Part shown: positions 51,396 to 61,147 of the stretch, one piece after another | Layout: each line of letters begins with the position of its first letter | Position numbering within the stretch: position 1 is the stretch's first letter | DNA from: Solibacillus sp. R5-41 | GTDB taxonomy: Bacteria > Bacillota > Bacilli > Bacillales_A > Planococcaceae | Reading direction: 5' to 3' | DNA length: 64,000 nucleotides | Assembly (NCBI RefSeq): GCF_002736105.1 | Contig: NZ_CP024123.1 | Span: forward strand, 2,100,001-2,164,000 | Position numbers and translations under genes: made by a program | The notes under the pieces: generated by a model | What the model was told of the DNA's origin: nothing | The model's input: only the letters and a program-made list of their open reading frames with translations | The model's database searches: none

Positions 51396-52679
51396 ATGAA
51401 AAAGTTAGGGGTATCGCTGTTACTGTTGGTATTGTCAATTATATTATTGAGTGCTTGTAACAGTGAAAATGAAGCAGAAGCAGAGACGGATAACAATTCA
51501 GGTTCTAAAAAAATTACTTTATGGTACTGGAATCGTGGATTAGATGAAAGCGTTTTAGAAAAAGTGAAGGAGGAATTTCCAGATATTCAATTAGATCTTC
51601 AAAAGTTACCTCCAGGTAAGGATTATAAAACAAAATTAACAGCATTATTAACATCAAAACCAGGCAAAGATTCACCAGACTTAGTATTGATGAATATTTG
51701 GTTATCAGAATACTTACCATACTCTGAAAAATTTTTGAATCTATATGATTATAACGGAAAAGATATTGAACAAAATTATCCAGCATGGAAAGTACAACAA
51801 GGCGTTTCAGGTGATGGCAAAACAATGATTGCGGTACCTGTTGATACAGCTCCTACAGGCCTCTTCTATCGTGAAGATATATTCAAAGATGCTGGCATTG
51901 CCTCTTCACCTGAAGAGCTAAGCGATAAAGTGAAAAGCTGGGATAATTATGTCAGTGTGTTACAAGAGTTAAAGGATAAAAAAGGTGTTTATGCGGAGTC
52001 TTCTATGAAAGATGTATTCTCAAAGCAAATCAATAAATTAGATAAACGTTACTTTGATGCAGACAATAAATTTATCGGTGATCAAGAGCATATTAAGCAA
52101 GAATGGGATAAAGCTATCTCTTTAGGTAAGGACGGATTGGTATTAGGCAATATCGAGGAGCTAACACAAGAATGGAATGCTGCGTTAATTAATGGAGAGA
52201 TTGTTGGCTATGATGGACCAGTTTGGGCAAAGGATATTATTATCGACACTGCTCCTGCACTTTCTGGAAAATGGAAAGTTTCTCGCTCCCCTGTTGCTGA
52301 CGGTAATGACGGCGGTTCATTCCTTAGTGTACTAAAATCTTCAAAAAACCCTGAAATAGCAGTAAAAATTGCAGAATTTATTAATAATGAAGAAAACCAA
52401 GTGACATCTTATAAAAATATGAGCTTGTTCCCTGCTCATAATAAAGCGCTTGCAAACACTGAACTTGGTCAAAGCGAAGAATATTTCGGTGGTCAAAATA
52501 CTTCAGAAGTGTTTGTTGAATCAGCAAAAAATGTGAAAGAGGCCTTCCGAGGCACGAAAGAAACAATTGTGTCTACTGCATTTCGTGATGAACTAGATTT
52601 AGTTGCAACTGAAAATAAAGATCCCGAAAAAGCATGGCAAGATGCACTAGATAAAATCGCCAGAGATTTAAGTATGTAA
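51396..52679 (+). CDS. Sugar ABC transporter substrate-binding lipoprotein
   Basis: 427 aa. Signal peptide with lipobox ILLSAC, then a family 1 extracellular solute-binding protein (ITLWYWNRGLDESVLEKV; DLVLMNIWLSEYLPY; GYDGPVWAKD). GGGGGAAATGGTA favours the second ATG. Tethered outside and delivers sugar to the two permeases downstream. Confidence 0.9.
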   Translation: MKKLGVSLLLLVLSIILLSACNSENEAEAETDNNSGSKKITLWYWNRGLDESVLEKVKEEFPDIQLDLQKLPPGKDYKTKLTALLTSKPGKDSPDLVLMNIWLSEYLPYSEKFLNLYDYNGKDIEQNYPAWKVQQGVSGDGKTMIAVPVDTAPTGLFYREDIFKDAGIASSPEELSDKVKSWDNYVSVLQELKDKKGVYAESSMKDVFSKQINKLDKRYFDADNKFIGDQEHIKQEWDKAISLGKDGLVLGNIEELTQEWNAALINGEIVGYDGPVWAKDIIIDTAPALSGKWKVSRSPVADGNDGGSFLSVLKSSKNPEIAVKIAEFINNEENQVTSYKNMSLFPAHNKALANTELGQSEEYFGGQNTSEVFVESAKNVKEAFRGTKETIVSTAFRDELDLVATENKDPEKAWQDALDKIARDLSM

Positions 52680-52683
52680 AAAG

Positions 52684-52707
52684 AAAAGGGGAAGCTATTC
52701 CCCTTTT
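52684..52707 (+). terminator. Intra-operon hairpin after binding-protein gene
   Basis: AAAAGGGGAA-GCTA-TTCCCCTTTT with a T run. Such leaky hairpins commonly keep binding-protein mRNA in excess over permease mRNA. Confidence 0.8.
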
Positions 52708-52728
52708 TTATTTAAGGATGTGAAAATA

Positions 52729-53634
52729 ATGGGAAAAACCATTCGCAACAATGCTAGACTATGGCATGACATTAAAAAAAATAAAATGGCTTATTTATTT
52801 ATCTCCCCCTTCTTTATTCTCTTTTTTATTTTTGGTGTGTATCCTTTACTATTTTCATTGTATCTATCTCTTTCAAGTTGGGATGGTATTGGCGAAATTA
52901 AATTTATTGGTTTACGTAATTTTGAATTATTAATGACGGACCCTGTCTTTTGGAAGTCTATATCTAATACGATAATCATTTGGTTTATGTCAACCATTCC
53001 TATGATTATCTTTGCATTGACGATCGCATTTTTATTAAACTCCACATTCGTAAAGTTTAATAACTTGTTTAAAACATTATATTTCTTGCCGAATGTTACA
53101 GCCATTGTAGCAGTAGCATTAGTATTCGGCGTGATTTTTTCACCTAATTATGGGCTTGTTAATTACCTGTTGTCTTTACTCGATCTAAATGCCGTGGACT
53201 GGCATGGTAACAGTATCGGTGTCAAAATTGCGATTGCCTCCATGGTTATTTGGCGTTGGACAGGATACAACGCCATCATATTTTTAGCAGGACTCCAAAA
53301 TATTAATACTGAATTATATGAAGCTGCAAAAATTGATGGTGCAAGCACATTTGATATTTTTACAAAAATCACAATTCCACTGTTAAAGCCTGTTCTATTA
53401 TTTGTCGTTATTACATCGACAATCGGTGGAATGCAAATTTTCACAGAACCCCAAATACTCGTAAGTAGTAACGGTGGTCCTGGTCAAGGTGGGATGACGA
53501 TAGTGCTCTATTTATATCAGCAAGCGTTTACTAAAAATCTTTATGGTTATGGATCAGCAGTTGCTGTCAGCTTACTCGTTATTATTATGCTATTCTCACT
53601 TATTAACTGGACACTCGTTCAACGGAAAAAATAG
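52729..53634 (+). CDS. Sugar ABC transporter permease 1 (CUT1, MalF type)
   Basis: 301 aa, six helices. EAA loop ELYEAAKIDGASTFDIFTKI TIPLLKP region marks the ATPase docking site. AAGGATGTGAAAATA precedes ATG. Forms the pore with the next gene product. Confidence 0.9.
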   Translation: MGKTIRNNARLWHDIKKNKMAYLFISPFFILFFIFGVYPLLFSLYLSLSSWDGIGEIKFIGLRNFELLMTDPVFWKSISNTIIIWFMSTIPMIIFALTIAFLLNSTFVKFNNLFKTLYFLPNVTAIVAVALVFGVIFSPNYGLVNYLLSLLDLNAVDWHGNSIGVKIAIASMVIWRWTGYNAIIFLAGLQNINTELYEAAKIDGASTFDIFTKITIPLLKPVLLFVVITSTIGGMQIFTEPQILVSSNGGPGQGGMTIVLYLYQQAFTKNLYGYGSAVAVSLLVIIMLFSLINWTLVQRKK

Positions 53635-53645
53635 GAGGTTCTAAG

Positions 53646-54467
53646 ATGAAGATGTTCAAAAAAATACTTTTGTATGGTAGTTTGATTCTTGGTGTAATCA
53701 TTTCTGTTTTTCCATTTTATTGGTTACTTGTATTAGCTACCAACGACAGCAGTGTTACTTATGCTTATCCACCTAAATGGAATTTAGGAAGCGAGTTTCT
53801 AAACAATATTCAAATGGTATTTACCGAAGTTGACTTTTTTAAGGCGCTCACAAACACATTGATTGTATCGACAACGACAACTTTTTTTGTTCTATTTCTT
53901 AGTTCATTAGCTGGCTTTGTTTTTGCTAAATTCGAATTTCCGGGAAAAAAATTTCTCTTTATTTTTACATTAGTGACAATGATGATTCCTACACAATTAT
54001 CGCTTATCCCCCTATACTCAATGATGCAACAATTCGGCTGGGCTGATAGTTATAAAGCTTTAATTATTCCTGGTTTAGTCAGTGCATTTGGCATTTTTTG
54101 GACAAAGCAATATGCTGAAGGTGCAATTCATGATGATTTATTAAATGCTGCACGTATAGATGGAGCTGGCATGTTTCGAATGTATTTTAACGTAGCACTT
54201 CCTATACTAAAGCCTGCACTAGCCTTTTTAGGTATATTCACATTTATGGGCGTTTGGAATGATTATTTATGGCCGTTAATTATATTAAATGATCCTTCTA
54301 AGTATACATTAATGGTATCTTTAGCAAGTTTAAAAGGGTTACATGCTACAAACTATGCAGTTGTAATGACTGGTACCCTACTGGCAACATTGCCGTTAAT
54401 TATTTTATTTTTAATTGTAAGCAAACAATTCATTTCTAATATTGCAGCGGGAGCTGTTAAAGACTAA
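53646..54467 (+). CDS. Sugar ABC transporter permease 2 (CUT1, MalG type)
   Basis: 273 aa, six helices; EAA loop LLNAARIDGAGMFRMYFNVA then LPILKP. GGAGGTTCTAAG precedes ATG, 11 bp after the first permease. No ATPase gene in the operon; a shared MsmX/MsmK-type ATPase elsewhere is expected. Confidence 0.9.
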   Translation: MKMFKKILLYGSLILGVIISVFPFYWLLVLATNDSSVTYAYPPKWNLGSEFLNNIQMVFTEVDFFKALTNTLIVSTTTTFFVLFLSSLAGFVFAKFEFPGKKFLFIFTLVTMMIPTQLSLIPLYSMMQQFGWADSYKALIIPGLVSAFGIFWTKQYAEGAIHDDLLNAARIDGAGMFRMYFNVALPILKPALAFLGIFTFMGVWNDYLWPLIILNDPSKYTLMVSLASLKGLHATNYAVVMTGTLLATLPLIILFLIVSKQFISNIAAGAVKD

Positions 54468-54476
54468 GGAGCGAAA

Positions 54477-56234
54477 ATGATGAATTCAAAAAAAATATTA
54501 TCTTACAAAGAGCGTCAACTATTATTAAATGATCAGCCAATACAATTAATCTCTGGTGCGATTCATTACTTCAGATCAATGCCTGAGGATTGGGTTGATT
54601 ATTTAGCAAAATTAAAGGCTTGTGGATTTAATACTGTAGAAACCTATTTACCTTGGAATTTGCATGAACCTGAAGAAGGTGTCTATGACTTTGAAGGTTT
54701 AGCAAATGTAGAAAAGTTTTTTGAAATTGCTCATTCATTAGGTCTTTATGTCATTGCTCGGCCTAGTCCTTATATTTGTGCTGAATGGGAATTTGGCGGC
54801 TTACCTTATTGGTTATTAAAAGATCACAATATTAATATTCGAACGTATGATAAGAAGTTTATAGAAAAAATAGATGCCTATTATGATGTATTAATCCCAA
54901 AATTAACACCCTTCCTATCTACTAATGGGGGGCCAATTATTGCAGTACAAATCGAAAATGAATATGGTAGTTTCGGCAACGATAAACAATATTTGAATTA
55001 CTTAAAAGATTCGCTTCTCCAAAGAAACGTAGATGTATTACTGTTTACAAGTGATGGACCTACCGATTGGATGCTAACTGGCGGTACGGTTCAAGATGTT
55101 TTACCAACTGTCAATTTCGGGTCACGCCAGGAAGAATCTTTTGAGATGTTAGAAAAACATGCTGGTGCCGTACCACATATCGTCATGGAATATTGGAATG
55201 GTTGGTTTGATCATTGGAAAGAAAAGCATCATACACGCAATGTAGATGAAGCCGTAGATATCTTTAAAGAAATGCTATATAACGGAGCTTCTGTAAATTT
55301 TTATATGTTCCATGGTGGGACGAATTTTGGATTTTACAATGGCGCAAATTGCGGAGAACAATACGATCCAACTATTACAAGCTACGACTATGATGCCCCT
55401 CTTACTGAAGCAGGAGATATAACCGAAAAATATATAAAACTAAAAAATGTCATTGAGGAATATACCGGTATTGATGCTGGGCCTATTCCTGAAAACTCAA
55501 AGAAATTGGCTTATGGAGCGGTCCAACTTTCTCAAAGCAAGCAACTTTTCGATGCCTTAAATCAACTGAGCTCCCCACTTCGAAGCCCACAGCCATTAAC
55601 GATGGAAAAGGCAAATCAGGATTACGGCTTTATTTCATATCGAACGATTTTGCCAAAAAATATGGGTACTGGACCTATTCGCATTGACCGTGTGGCAGAC
55701 CGTGCACATATTTTTATTAACCAAGAATTCAAAGGCATCATTGATCGTTGGGAACAGCAAGAAATCGATATTCATGTAGGAGAAAATGATGTACAATTAG
55801 ATATATTAGTTGAAAATATGGGTCGGGTGAATTACGGCGAAAAAATGTTTGACCCAAAAGGCATTGTCAGTGGGGTTCGCTTCAAAGGGCAGTTTATTTT
55901 CGATTGGGAAATTTATACGTTACCACTAACAAATATAGAGCAGCTTTCATTCAATCAGTTACAGCCACTTCGCAAAAATGAACCTACTTTTTATAAAGGT
56001 ACTTTGACAATCGATGAAGTAGCCGATACTTTTATCGAGGTGCCTTCAGGTGAAAAAGGCGTTATCTTTATCAATGGGTTTAATATAGGTCGCTATTGGT
56101 CTGTTGGTCCACAAGAAACGTACTATGTACCAAGTAGCATTTTGCGTAAAGGAACAAATGAAGTGATTGTTTTTGAGCTAGACGCTGAAAAATTACAAAC
56201 TGTGCAATTTACAGATGTTCATCGCCTTGGATAA
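54477..56234 (+). CDS. GH35 beta-galactosidase
   Basis: 585 aa, no signal peptide, so cytosolic. ISGAIHYFRSMPEDWVDYL and GFNTVETYLPWNLHEPEEG at the N-terminus; acid/base Glu in VQIENEYGSFG; nucleophile Glu in HIVMEYWNGWFDHW; C-terminal jelly-roll parts with FINGFNIGRYW. Length equals bacterial BgaC-type enzymes, which favour beta-1,3-linked galactose. Releases galactose from imported galactosides for the divergent operon. Confidence 0.92.
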   Translation: MMNSKKILSYKERQLLLNDQPIQLISGAIHYFRSMPEDWVDYLAKLKACGFNTVETYLPWNLHEPEEGVYDFEGLANVEKFFEIAHSLGLYVIARPSPYICAEWEFGGLPYWLLKDHNINIRTYDKKFIEKIDAYYDVLIPKLTPFLSTNGGPIIAVQIENEYGSFGNDKQYLNYLKDSLLQRNVDVLLFTSDGPTDWMLTGGTVQDVLPTVNFGSRQEESFEMLEKHAGAVPHIVMEYWNGWFDHWKEKHHTRNVDEAVDIFKEMLYNGASVNFYMFHGGTNFGFYNGANCGEQYDPTITSYDYDAPLTEAGDITEKYIKLKNVIEEYTGIDAGPIPENSKKLAYGAVQLSQSKQLFDALNQLSSPLRSPQPLTMEKANQDYGFISYRTILPKNMGTGPIRIDRVADRAHIFINQEFKGIIDRWEQQEIDIHVGENDVQLDILVENMGRVNYGEKMFDPKGIVSGVRFKGQFIFDWEIYTLPLTNIEQLSFNQLQPLRKNEPTFYKGTLTIDEVADTFIEVPSGEKGVIFINGFNIGRYWSVGPQETYYVPSSILRKGTNEVIVFELDAEKLQTVQFTDVHRLG

Positions 56235-56255
56235 TAAATAGTAGGAGGAAATATT

Positions 56256-57458
56256 TTGAGACTAGGTACATTTGAATGGATGAAATCAGTGAATCGATCC
56301 ATTATTATTAATAAAATCAGAACAGACGCACCTATATCTAGAGCTCAAATTGCCAAAGAAACCAAAATCACTCCTCCGACAGTTAGTAGCAATGTTAAAG
56401 AATTAATCGCATTAGGTATTGTAGAAGAAACAGATTATGGCACTTCAAGTGGTGGACGCAAACCGAAAATGCTCATGCTAACGGAAAATAAGTATTTTGT
56501 AATAGGTGTTGATGCTGGTTCGCAAAAAATTCAAGCTAGTTTGTCGAACTTAAAAGGGGAAATTTTAAATCGCTACCACTGCTCACTAGAAGGTGTCCAT
56601 ACAAATGAATTGTTTATTGAAGCGCTTATGACAAGCATTGATACGATTTCATCATTTTTAAAACCTTCTCAGGACATTTTAGGTATCGGAATCGCGATGC
56701 ACGGTGTGGTCGATCCTCTCAAGGGAGAAGCCACATTTGCACCCAATTTAGGATTAACGAACATCCCGATTAAAGAAATGTTATATGAGCATTTTCAAGT
56801 GCCCATCTATGTAGAAAATGATGCACGAGCTATGGCAATGGGTGAGGCATGGTTTGACACAACAAACGTTCCGCAATCATTAGTAACCCTCAATATCGGA
56901 CGCGGTGTTGGCGCCGGAATCATCGTTGATGGGAAGCTTTTTTATGGCAAAGATTACTTAGCTGGTGAAATTGGTCATATGACGATTAATATGAATGGCG
57001 ATATATGTGACTGCGGGAATCGCGGATGTTTACAAACGTTAACGTCTGGAAAAACAATCGCTTCTAAAGCAAAGGAGCGAATTCCTTCCACTCATTTCGA
57101 ACGGTTTAATGACCAAATTACAGGGGACACGGTTTTTCAGCTCGCCTGCCAAGGAAATGAGGAGGCTATTAAAATCTTCCACGAAATTGGACATGCTATT
57201 GGTATTGGGCTCATTAATCTCATTCATATGTTCAATCCTGAACGTATTGTCTTAGGTGGAGGAGTGATGGATGCATCACAATACATATTACCTATCGTGA
57301 AGCAAATCATTCAAGAAAAAGGGCTTACAGGGAAAGCCAAAAATAGTCATGTTGAAATATCTAGATGGGGCCATGATGCTACATTAAAAGGAGCCATTGC
57401 CATTGTACTTTCCCATGTCTTTGATGATGTTGCAGAGGATGAACTCTCCAACGAATGA
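56256..57458 (+). CDS. ROK family transcriptional repressor
   Basis: 400 aa, TTG start after GGAGGAAATATT. Winged HTH at 15-70 (ISRAQIAKETKITPPTVSSN), sugar-kinase-like ROK domain with VIGVDAGSQKIQ, LNIGRGVGAGIIVDGKLFYG and the zinc/signature CDCGNRGCLQT. Xyl/NagC type. Likely senses galactose or a galactoside and controls both divergent operons. Confidence 0.9.
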   Translation: MRLGTFEWMKSVNRSIIINKIRTDAPISRAQIAKETKITPPTVSSNVKELIALGIVEETDYGTSSGGRKPKMLMLTENKYFVIGVDAGSQKIQASLSNLKGEILNRYHCSLEGVHTNELFIEALMTSIDTISSFLKPSQDILGIGIAMHGVVDPLKGEATFAPNLGLTNIPIKEMLYEHFQVPIYVENDARAMAMGEAWFDTTNVPQSLVTLNIGRGVGAGIIVDGKLFYGKDYLAGEIGHMTINMNGDICDCGNRGCLQTLTSGKTIASKAKERIPSTHFERFNDQITGDTVFQLACQGNEEAIKIFHEIGHAIGIGLINLIHMFNPERIVLGGGVMDASQYILPIVKQIIQEKGLTGKAKNSHVEISRWGHDATLKGAIAIVLSHVFDDVAEDELSNE

Positions 57459-57510
57459 TAAATGTTTGTACAAAATCCTAAGATGAATCTACCAAGCTTT
57501 CATGTTTATT

Positions 57511-57550
57511 GGACGCTCTCTCTCATTGTTTTTTTTGCAGGGAGGGCGTT
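57511..57550 (+). terminator. Imperfect hairpin after ROK gene
   Basis: GGACGCTCTCTCTC and GGGAGGGCGTT with an internal T run; imperfect stem, placed 50 bases after the ROK stop. Confidence 0.5.
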
Positions 57551-57638
57551 ATTCCAAATAATCTATGTATGAATTCATTCTCGTTTTTGATAGACTTCCC
57601 CCCTGTTGAAGTTGTCCTTTTCCATATTGATTAAGCCC

Positions 57639-57710
57639 CTATTTAGAATAATAGTATTCACCAGGGGAAAAAACCATTAGAGCCAATAGTATAAACAAAT
57701 ATTTTTTCAT
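57639..57710 (-). CDS. Possible 23-aa peptide with signal-like N-terminus
   Basis: MKKYLFILLALMVFSPGEYY then YSK. AAGGGGGATGTTA precedes ATG. Could be the truncated start of an exported protein or a small membrane peptide. Confidence 0.4.
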   Translation of the reverse strand: MKKYLFILLALMVFSPGEYYYSK

Positions 57711-57822
57711 TAACATCCCCCTTAAAAAATTTAGACGTGTAAAACTCCCCTAATGTTAAAATTTGTTGAATTACAAAAAGCAACCCAAAGCATGGTTTGG
57801 CTATGTTTGTACGTATCATAAC

Positions 57823-58359
57823 TTATGAAGATAATTTCCGTTTCAACTTTTGCCCGATTAATACTAACAGGAGCATATATGTACCAACTAAAATAATGGT
57901 GCTGAATTGATTGTCTTCAAATTGCTGGCCGGCCATTGTAAAAGCGACCATTGTGGGAAGTTTGCCAATGACTGTCGCGAAAGTAAATGCCCAAATAGAC
58001 ATGGATGTGATACCAGCAATGGCATTCAAAGCTGCTGAAGGCATGATTGGAATTAATCGACCAATTAAAATGGCCAAAAATACATTGCGATCCAGCATCG
58101 TAAAAAAGCCGTTTAACCGTGCATACGCTGCGACCTTTTTTCTTGCCCAACGCGCCAAAATGGTCCGACTTAAATAAAACATGCCTATACAGCCAACTGT
58201 TGTTCCACCAAGGCTTATCAATAATGCGAGCCAAAACGGTTGATTTGCCGCAATGATCCCTACAATTAACGGAATGGGCATAGCCGGTACAAAGGCTAAC
58301 CCCACCATTATTAAAAAACTAATCCAAACACTCGCACTACTTTCCTCCACCAAATCCAT
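57823..58359 (-). CDS. TVP38/TMEM64 (SNARE-associated/DedA-like) membrane protein
   Basis: 178 aa from MDLVEESSASVW; AGAGGTGACATGTTAC favours this ATG over the one at 58386. VPAMPIPLIVGIIAANQPFW, SLGGTTVGCIGMFYLSRTI and the re-entrant GRLIPIMPSAALNAIAGI motif define the family. Polytopic membrane protein; possible lipid scramblase-type function. Confidence 0.85.
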   Translation of the reverse strand: MDLVEESSASVWISFLIMVGLAFVPAMPIPLIVGIIAANQPFWLALLISLGGTTVGCIGMFYLSRTILARWARKKVAAYARLNGFFTMLDRNVFLAILIGRLIPIMPSAALNAIAGITSMSIWAFTFATVIGKLPTMVAFTMAGQQFEDNQFSTIILVGTYMLLLVLIGQKLKRKLSS

Positions 58360-58465
58360 GTAACATGTCACCTCTCTGTAAATCATTTGTTTTATTTTAT
58401 CTCATTTCCTTAAATATTAAACGAACAAAGGCGAAAACCCTGTCTATGTGGGTTATCGCCTTTTG

Positions 58466-60085
58466 TTATTTCACTGTATCCACAATGTTTTTCGCATGAT
58501 CGCCAATTCGTTCTAAATTGCTGATGATGTCGGCAAAAACAATGCCTGCTGAACCAGAGCAAATGCCTTCATTCAGACGGTAAATATGCATTTTTCGCAA
58601 TTTACGTTCCATCACATCAATTTCATTTTCTCTTGCATATACATCTTTTGCAAGTGCTGGATCATTTTTTTCAAGTGATTGTAAAGCAAGGCGCACTGTA
58701 TCCATCGTAAATTCATACATTTCAACTAATTCTGCCTGCGCATCATCACTTAGTTTTACTCTATTTGCATCACGGTATTGTAAAAGCTCCACGATATTTT
58801 CTACATGGTCACCGATTCGCTCGATATCACGAATATTATCAAATAAATTATGATGTAAATTCGATTCTGTTTGTGATAACGCTTGTTTCGATAGTTTCAC
58901 TAAATAGTCCGTTGACTTACGATCTAAGTTATTAATTGCCTCTTCTAATTGCTCGACATTGCCAATTGCCTTGGTGTCACCTGATTGTAAATAATTCAAG
59001 GCTTCTTCCATGCCTTGTACACTATAAGAACCCATATGTAATACTTCCATTTTTGCTTGTCCTAAAGCGACAGCAGGAGATTGGGCAATTAAATTTTCAT
59101 CTAAATATTTTGGATTATGCGCAATGACAGAATCTTCACCCGGGATGAGCTTCGTCACGATCCATGCGAGTGCACCGATAAATGGTAATTGGATTATTGT
59201 ATTAGCCACATTAAATGTACCATGAGCAAACGCAATTTGCATTTTGTTTTCTAAGTTTAATACACTAGAAATCCATTCCACATATGCAGTGAAAGGAACT
59301 AATAAAAGCATGAAAATAACTGAACCAATTATGTTAAATAACACATGCGTTGCTGCGGCACGACGAGCAGCGACTGAAGCACCAATTGAAGCTAAAATTG
59401 CAGTAATGGTAGTTCCAATATTATCACCGAATAAAACAGGTAGCGCTCCTTGTAAAGGTATTAACCCTTCTGCATAAAGCCCTTGTAAAATGCCGACAGT
59501 CGCAGAAGAAGATTGAACAATAAGTGTAAACACAGTACCGACAACAAGACCTAACACTGGAATGTCACTCATTTGTACAGTTAACTCTAAAAATGGTTGC
59601 CAGTCGTGTAATGGTTTCATCCCGCTACTCATCATTTCTAAACCGATGAATAATCCAGCAAAACCGAATAATACTTGTCCAATATTTTGGATTGTACTTT
59701 TCTTAAAGAAGAATAAGAATATAGCACCTAATGCCATAATTGGGTATGCATATTCGCCGACATCAATCCCGATAATAAACGCGGTTACCGTCGTACCGAT
59801 ATTGGCACCCATGATGACACCAATCGCTTGTCTTAATGTCATAAAGCCAGCACTTACAAGTCCAACTGTAATAACAGTCGTCCCTGAGCTTGACTGAATT
59901 AAAACCGTAATTATCATCCCGACAAGTACGCCCATAAATGGATTTGTCGTAAACTTATCTAATATATCTCGAAGTCGATCGCCGGCCGCTTTTTGTAAGC
60001 CATCGCCCATATACTTAATAGCAAACAAGAATAAGCCTAAACCGCCTAAAAATTGAAATATCATTTCTTGAAAATTATCTTCCAT
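58466..60085 (-). CDS. nptA: Na/Pi cotransporter family protein with PhoU domain
   Basis: 539 aa. Two Na_Pi_cotrans repeats with QSSSGTTVITVGLVSAGF and QSSSATVGILQGL, then a C-terminal PhoU-like helical domain (FDNIRDIERIGDHVENIVEL; ISNLERIGDHAKNIVDTVK). Start at MEDNFQ (60085), with AAAGGTAGTTGACT upstream. Imports phosphate with sodium. Confidence 0.9.
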   Translation of the reverse strand: MEDNFQEMIFQFLGGLGLFLFAIKYMGDGLQKAAGDRLRDILDKFTTNPFMGVLVGMIITVLIQSSSGTTVITVGLVSAGFMTLRQAIGVIMGANIGTTVTAFIIGIDVGEYAYPIMALGAIFLFFFKKSTIQNIGQVLFGFAGLFIGLEMMSSGMKPLHDWQPFLELTVQMSDIPVLGLVVGTVFTLIVQSSSATVGILQGLYAEGLIPLQGALPVLFGDNIGTTITAILASIGASVAARRAAATHVLFNIIGSVIFMLLLVPFTAYVEWISSVLNLENKMQIAFAHGTFNVANTIIQLPFIGALAWIVTKLIPGEDSVIAHNPKYLDENLIAQSPAVALGQAKMEVLHMGSYSVQGMEEALNYLQSGDTKAIGNVEQLEEAINNLDRKSTDYLVKLSKQALSQTESNLHHNLFDNIRDIERIGDHVENIVELLQYRDANRVKLSDDAQAELVEMYEFTMDTVRLALQSLEKNDPALAKDVYARENEIDVMERKLRKMHIYRLNEGICSGSAGIVFADIISNLERIGDHAKNIVDTVK

Positions 60086-60149
60086 AGTCAACTACCTTTC
60101 AACGTACTGTGCCCTATTATCAATCGCTACATTAGAAATGTAAACAATA

Positions 60150-60177
60150 TTTACAATCTCTTAACATTTAATTAACA
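60150..60177. promoter_or_regulatory. Pho box (PhoP-binding direct repeats)
   Basis: TTTACA-N5-TTAACA-N5-TTAACA: three copies of the TT(A/T/C)ACA half site with exact 11-bp phasing, 65 bases before the phosphate transporter start. Suggests control by PhoP under phosphate limitation. The repeats read on the plus strand, the gene on the minus strand. Confidence 0.7.
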
Positions 60178-60327
60178 TTGTGCAATAAAACGTCAAATAA
60201 TTTTTGTTTTGATATGATAAATTCCCTTTAAATAGGGGTGTTTAACGGATAGAACGTCTAACTGACAGATAGATTTTCGATTTTGACGGATTAAAGCCCC
60301 TCTCCTACTAGCTAACTAAAAAAAATT

Positions 60328-60368
60328 CCCCCGTAAATGCGCATTTGGCTGCGAACATTTGCGGGGGG
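60328..60368 (-). terminator. Terminator of cyclophilin gene
   Basis: CCCCCGTAAATG and CATTTGCGGGGGG flank a 16-base loop, immediately after the cyclophilin stop codon, with T/A-rich surroundings. Confidence 0.8.
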
Positions 60369-60374
60369 CATGTT

Positions 60375-61043
60375 TTATTTTACAACTGGTGCAGGATAGT
60401 CAAAGCCTTTCGTGTCGACTTCAACCTTTTTCATTTGCTGATCTTTTAACGGTTTATCCGCTGCATCTCTTTCGGCATTAACAATGTTGTCCACCGTTTC
60501 GATGCCCTCGATTACTTTACCAAACGCAGCGTAGTCACCATCTAATTGTGGTGTGTTCTCTGCCATGATGAAAAACTGAGAGCCAGCAGAATCTGGATCT
60601 TTCGAACGTGCCATTGAAATGACACCGCGTTCATGCTTTAAGTTATTTTCAAAATCATTTGATGTAAATTCACCTGCAATGCTATAGTCGGGACCACCTG
60701 TACCATTACCTAGTGGGTCTCCCCCTTGAATCATAAAGCCAGGGACTACGCGGTGGAAAATAAGCCCATCATAAAAACCGTCTTCCACTAAAGAAATGAA
60801 GTTCGCAACCGTATTAGGTGCGACGGCAGGATCTAATTCCACAACAATTTTCTCGTCATTAGCCATTGTAATTGTAACAATAGGGTTTTCCTTTACATTA
60901 GCTGCGTAATTCTTTTGCTCAGTAGGCTCCTTCGGGGTATCTACTACTTCATCATTTTCAGTTTTATCGCCACAAGCAGATAAAACGAATACAACTGCCA
61001 ATAGACTAACTACTAAATAAAATAATTTATTTCGTGCAAACAT
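60375..61043 (-). CDS. Cyclophilin-type peptidyl-prolyl isomerase lipoprotein
   Basis: 222 aa. Lipobox VLSAC (Cys about 24), acidic linker, then the isomerase domain: [62 protein letters not shown]. The conserved Arg of FHRV and the GSQFFI motif are intact. Extracytoplasmic folding helper. Confidence 0.92.
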   Translation of the reverse strand: MFARNKLFYLVVSLLAVVFVLSACGDKTENDEVVDTPKEPTEQKNYAANVKENPIVTITMANDEKIVVELDPAVAPNTVANFISLVEDGFYDGLIFHRVVPGFMIQGGDPLGNGTGGPDYSIAGEFTSNDFENNLKHERGVISMARSKDPDSAGSQFFIMAENTPQLDGDYAAFGKVIEGIETVDNIVNAERDAADKPLKDQQMKKVEVDTKGFDYPAPVVK

Positions 61044-61147
61044 GTGATTCCAACTCCTTATGTATTATGTGTACTTTCCCATATTAGCAGATTTGCGAGA
61101 GGATTACGCGATAGAACGTTCTAAAAGTTGAAACACACCTTATTTCA

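Noticed and set aside
60290-60320. Box-like AAAGCCCCTCTCC...TAGCTAACTA near 60.3 kb
   Set aside because: No arm symmetry around the C-rich centre; probably chance similarity.
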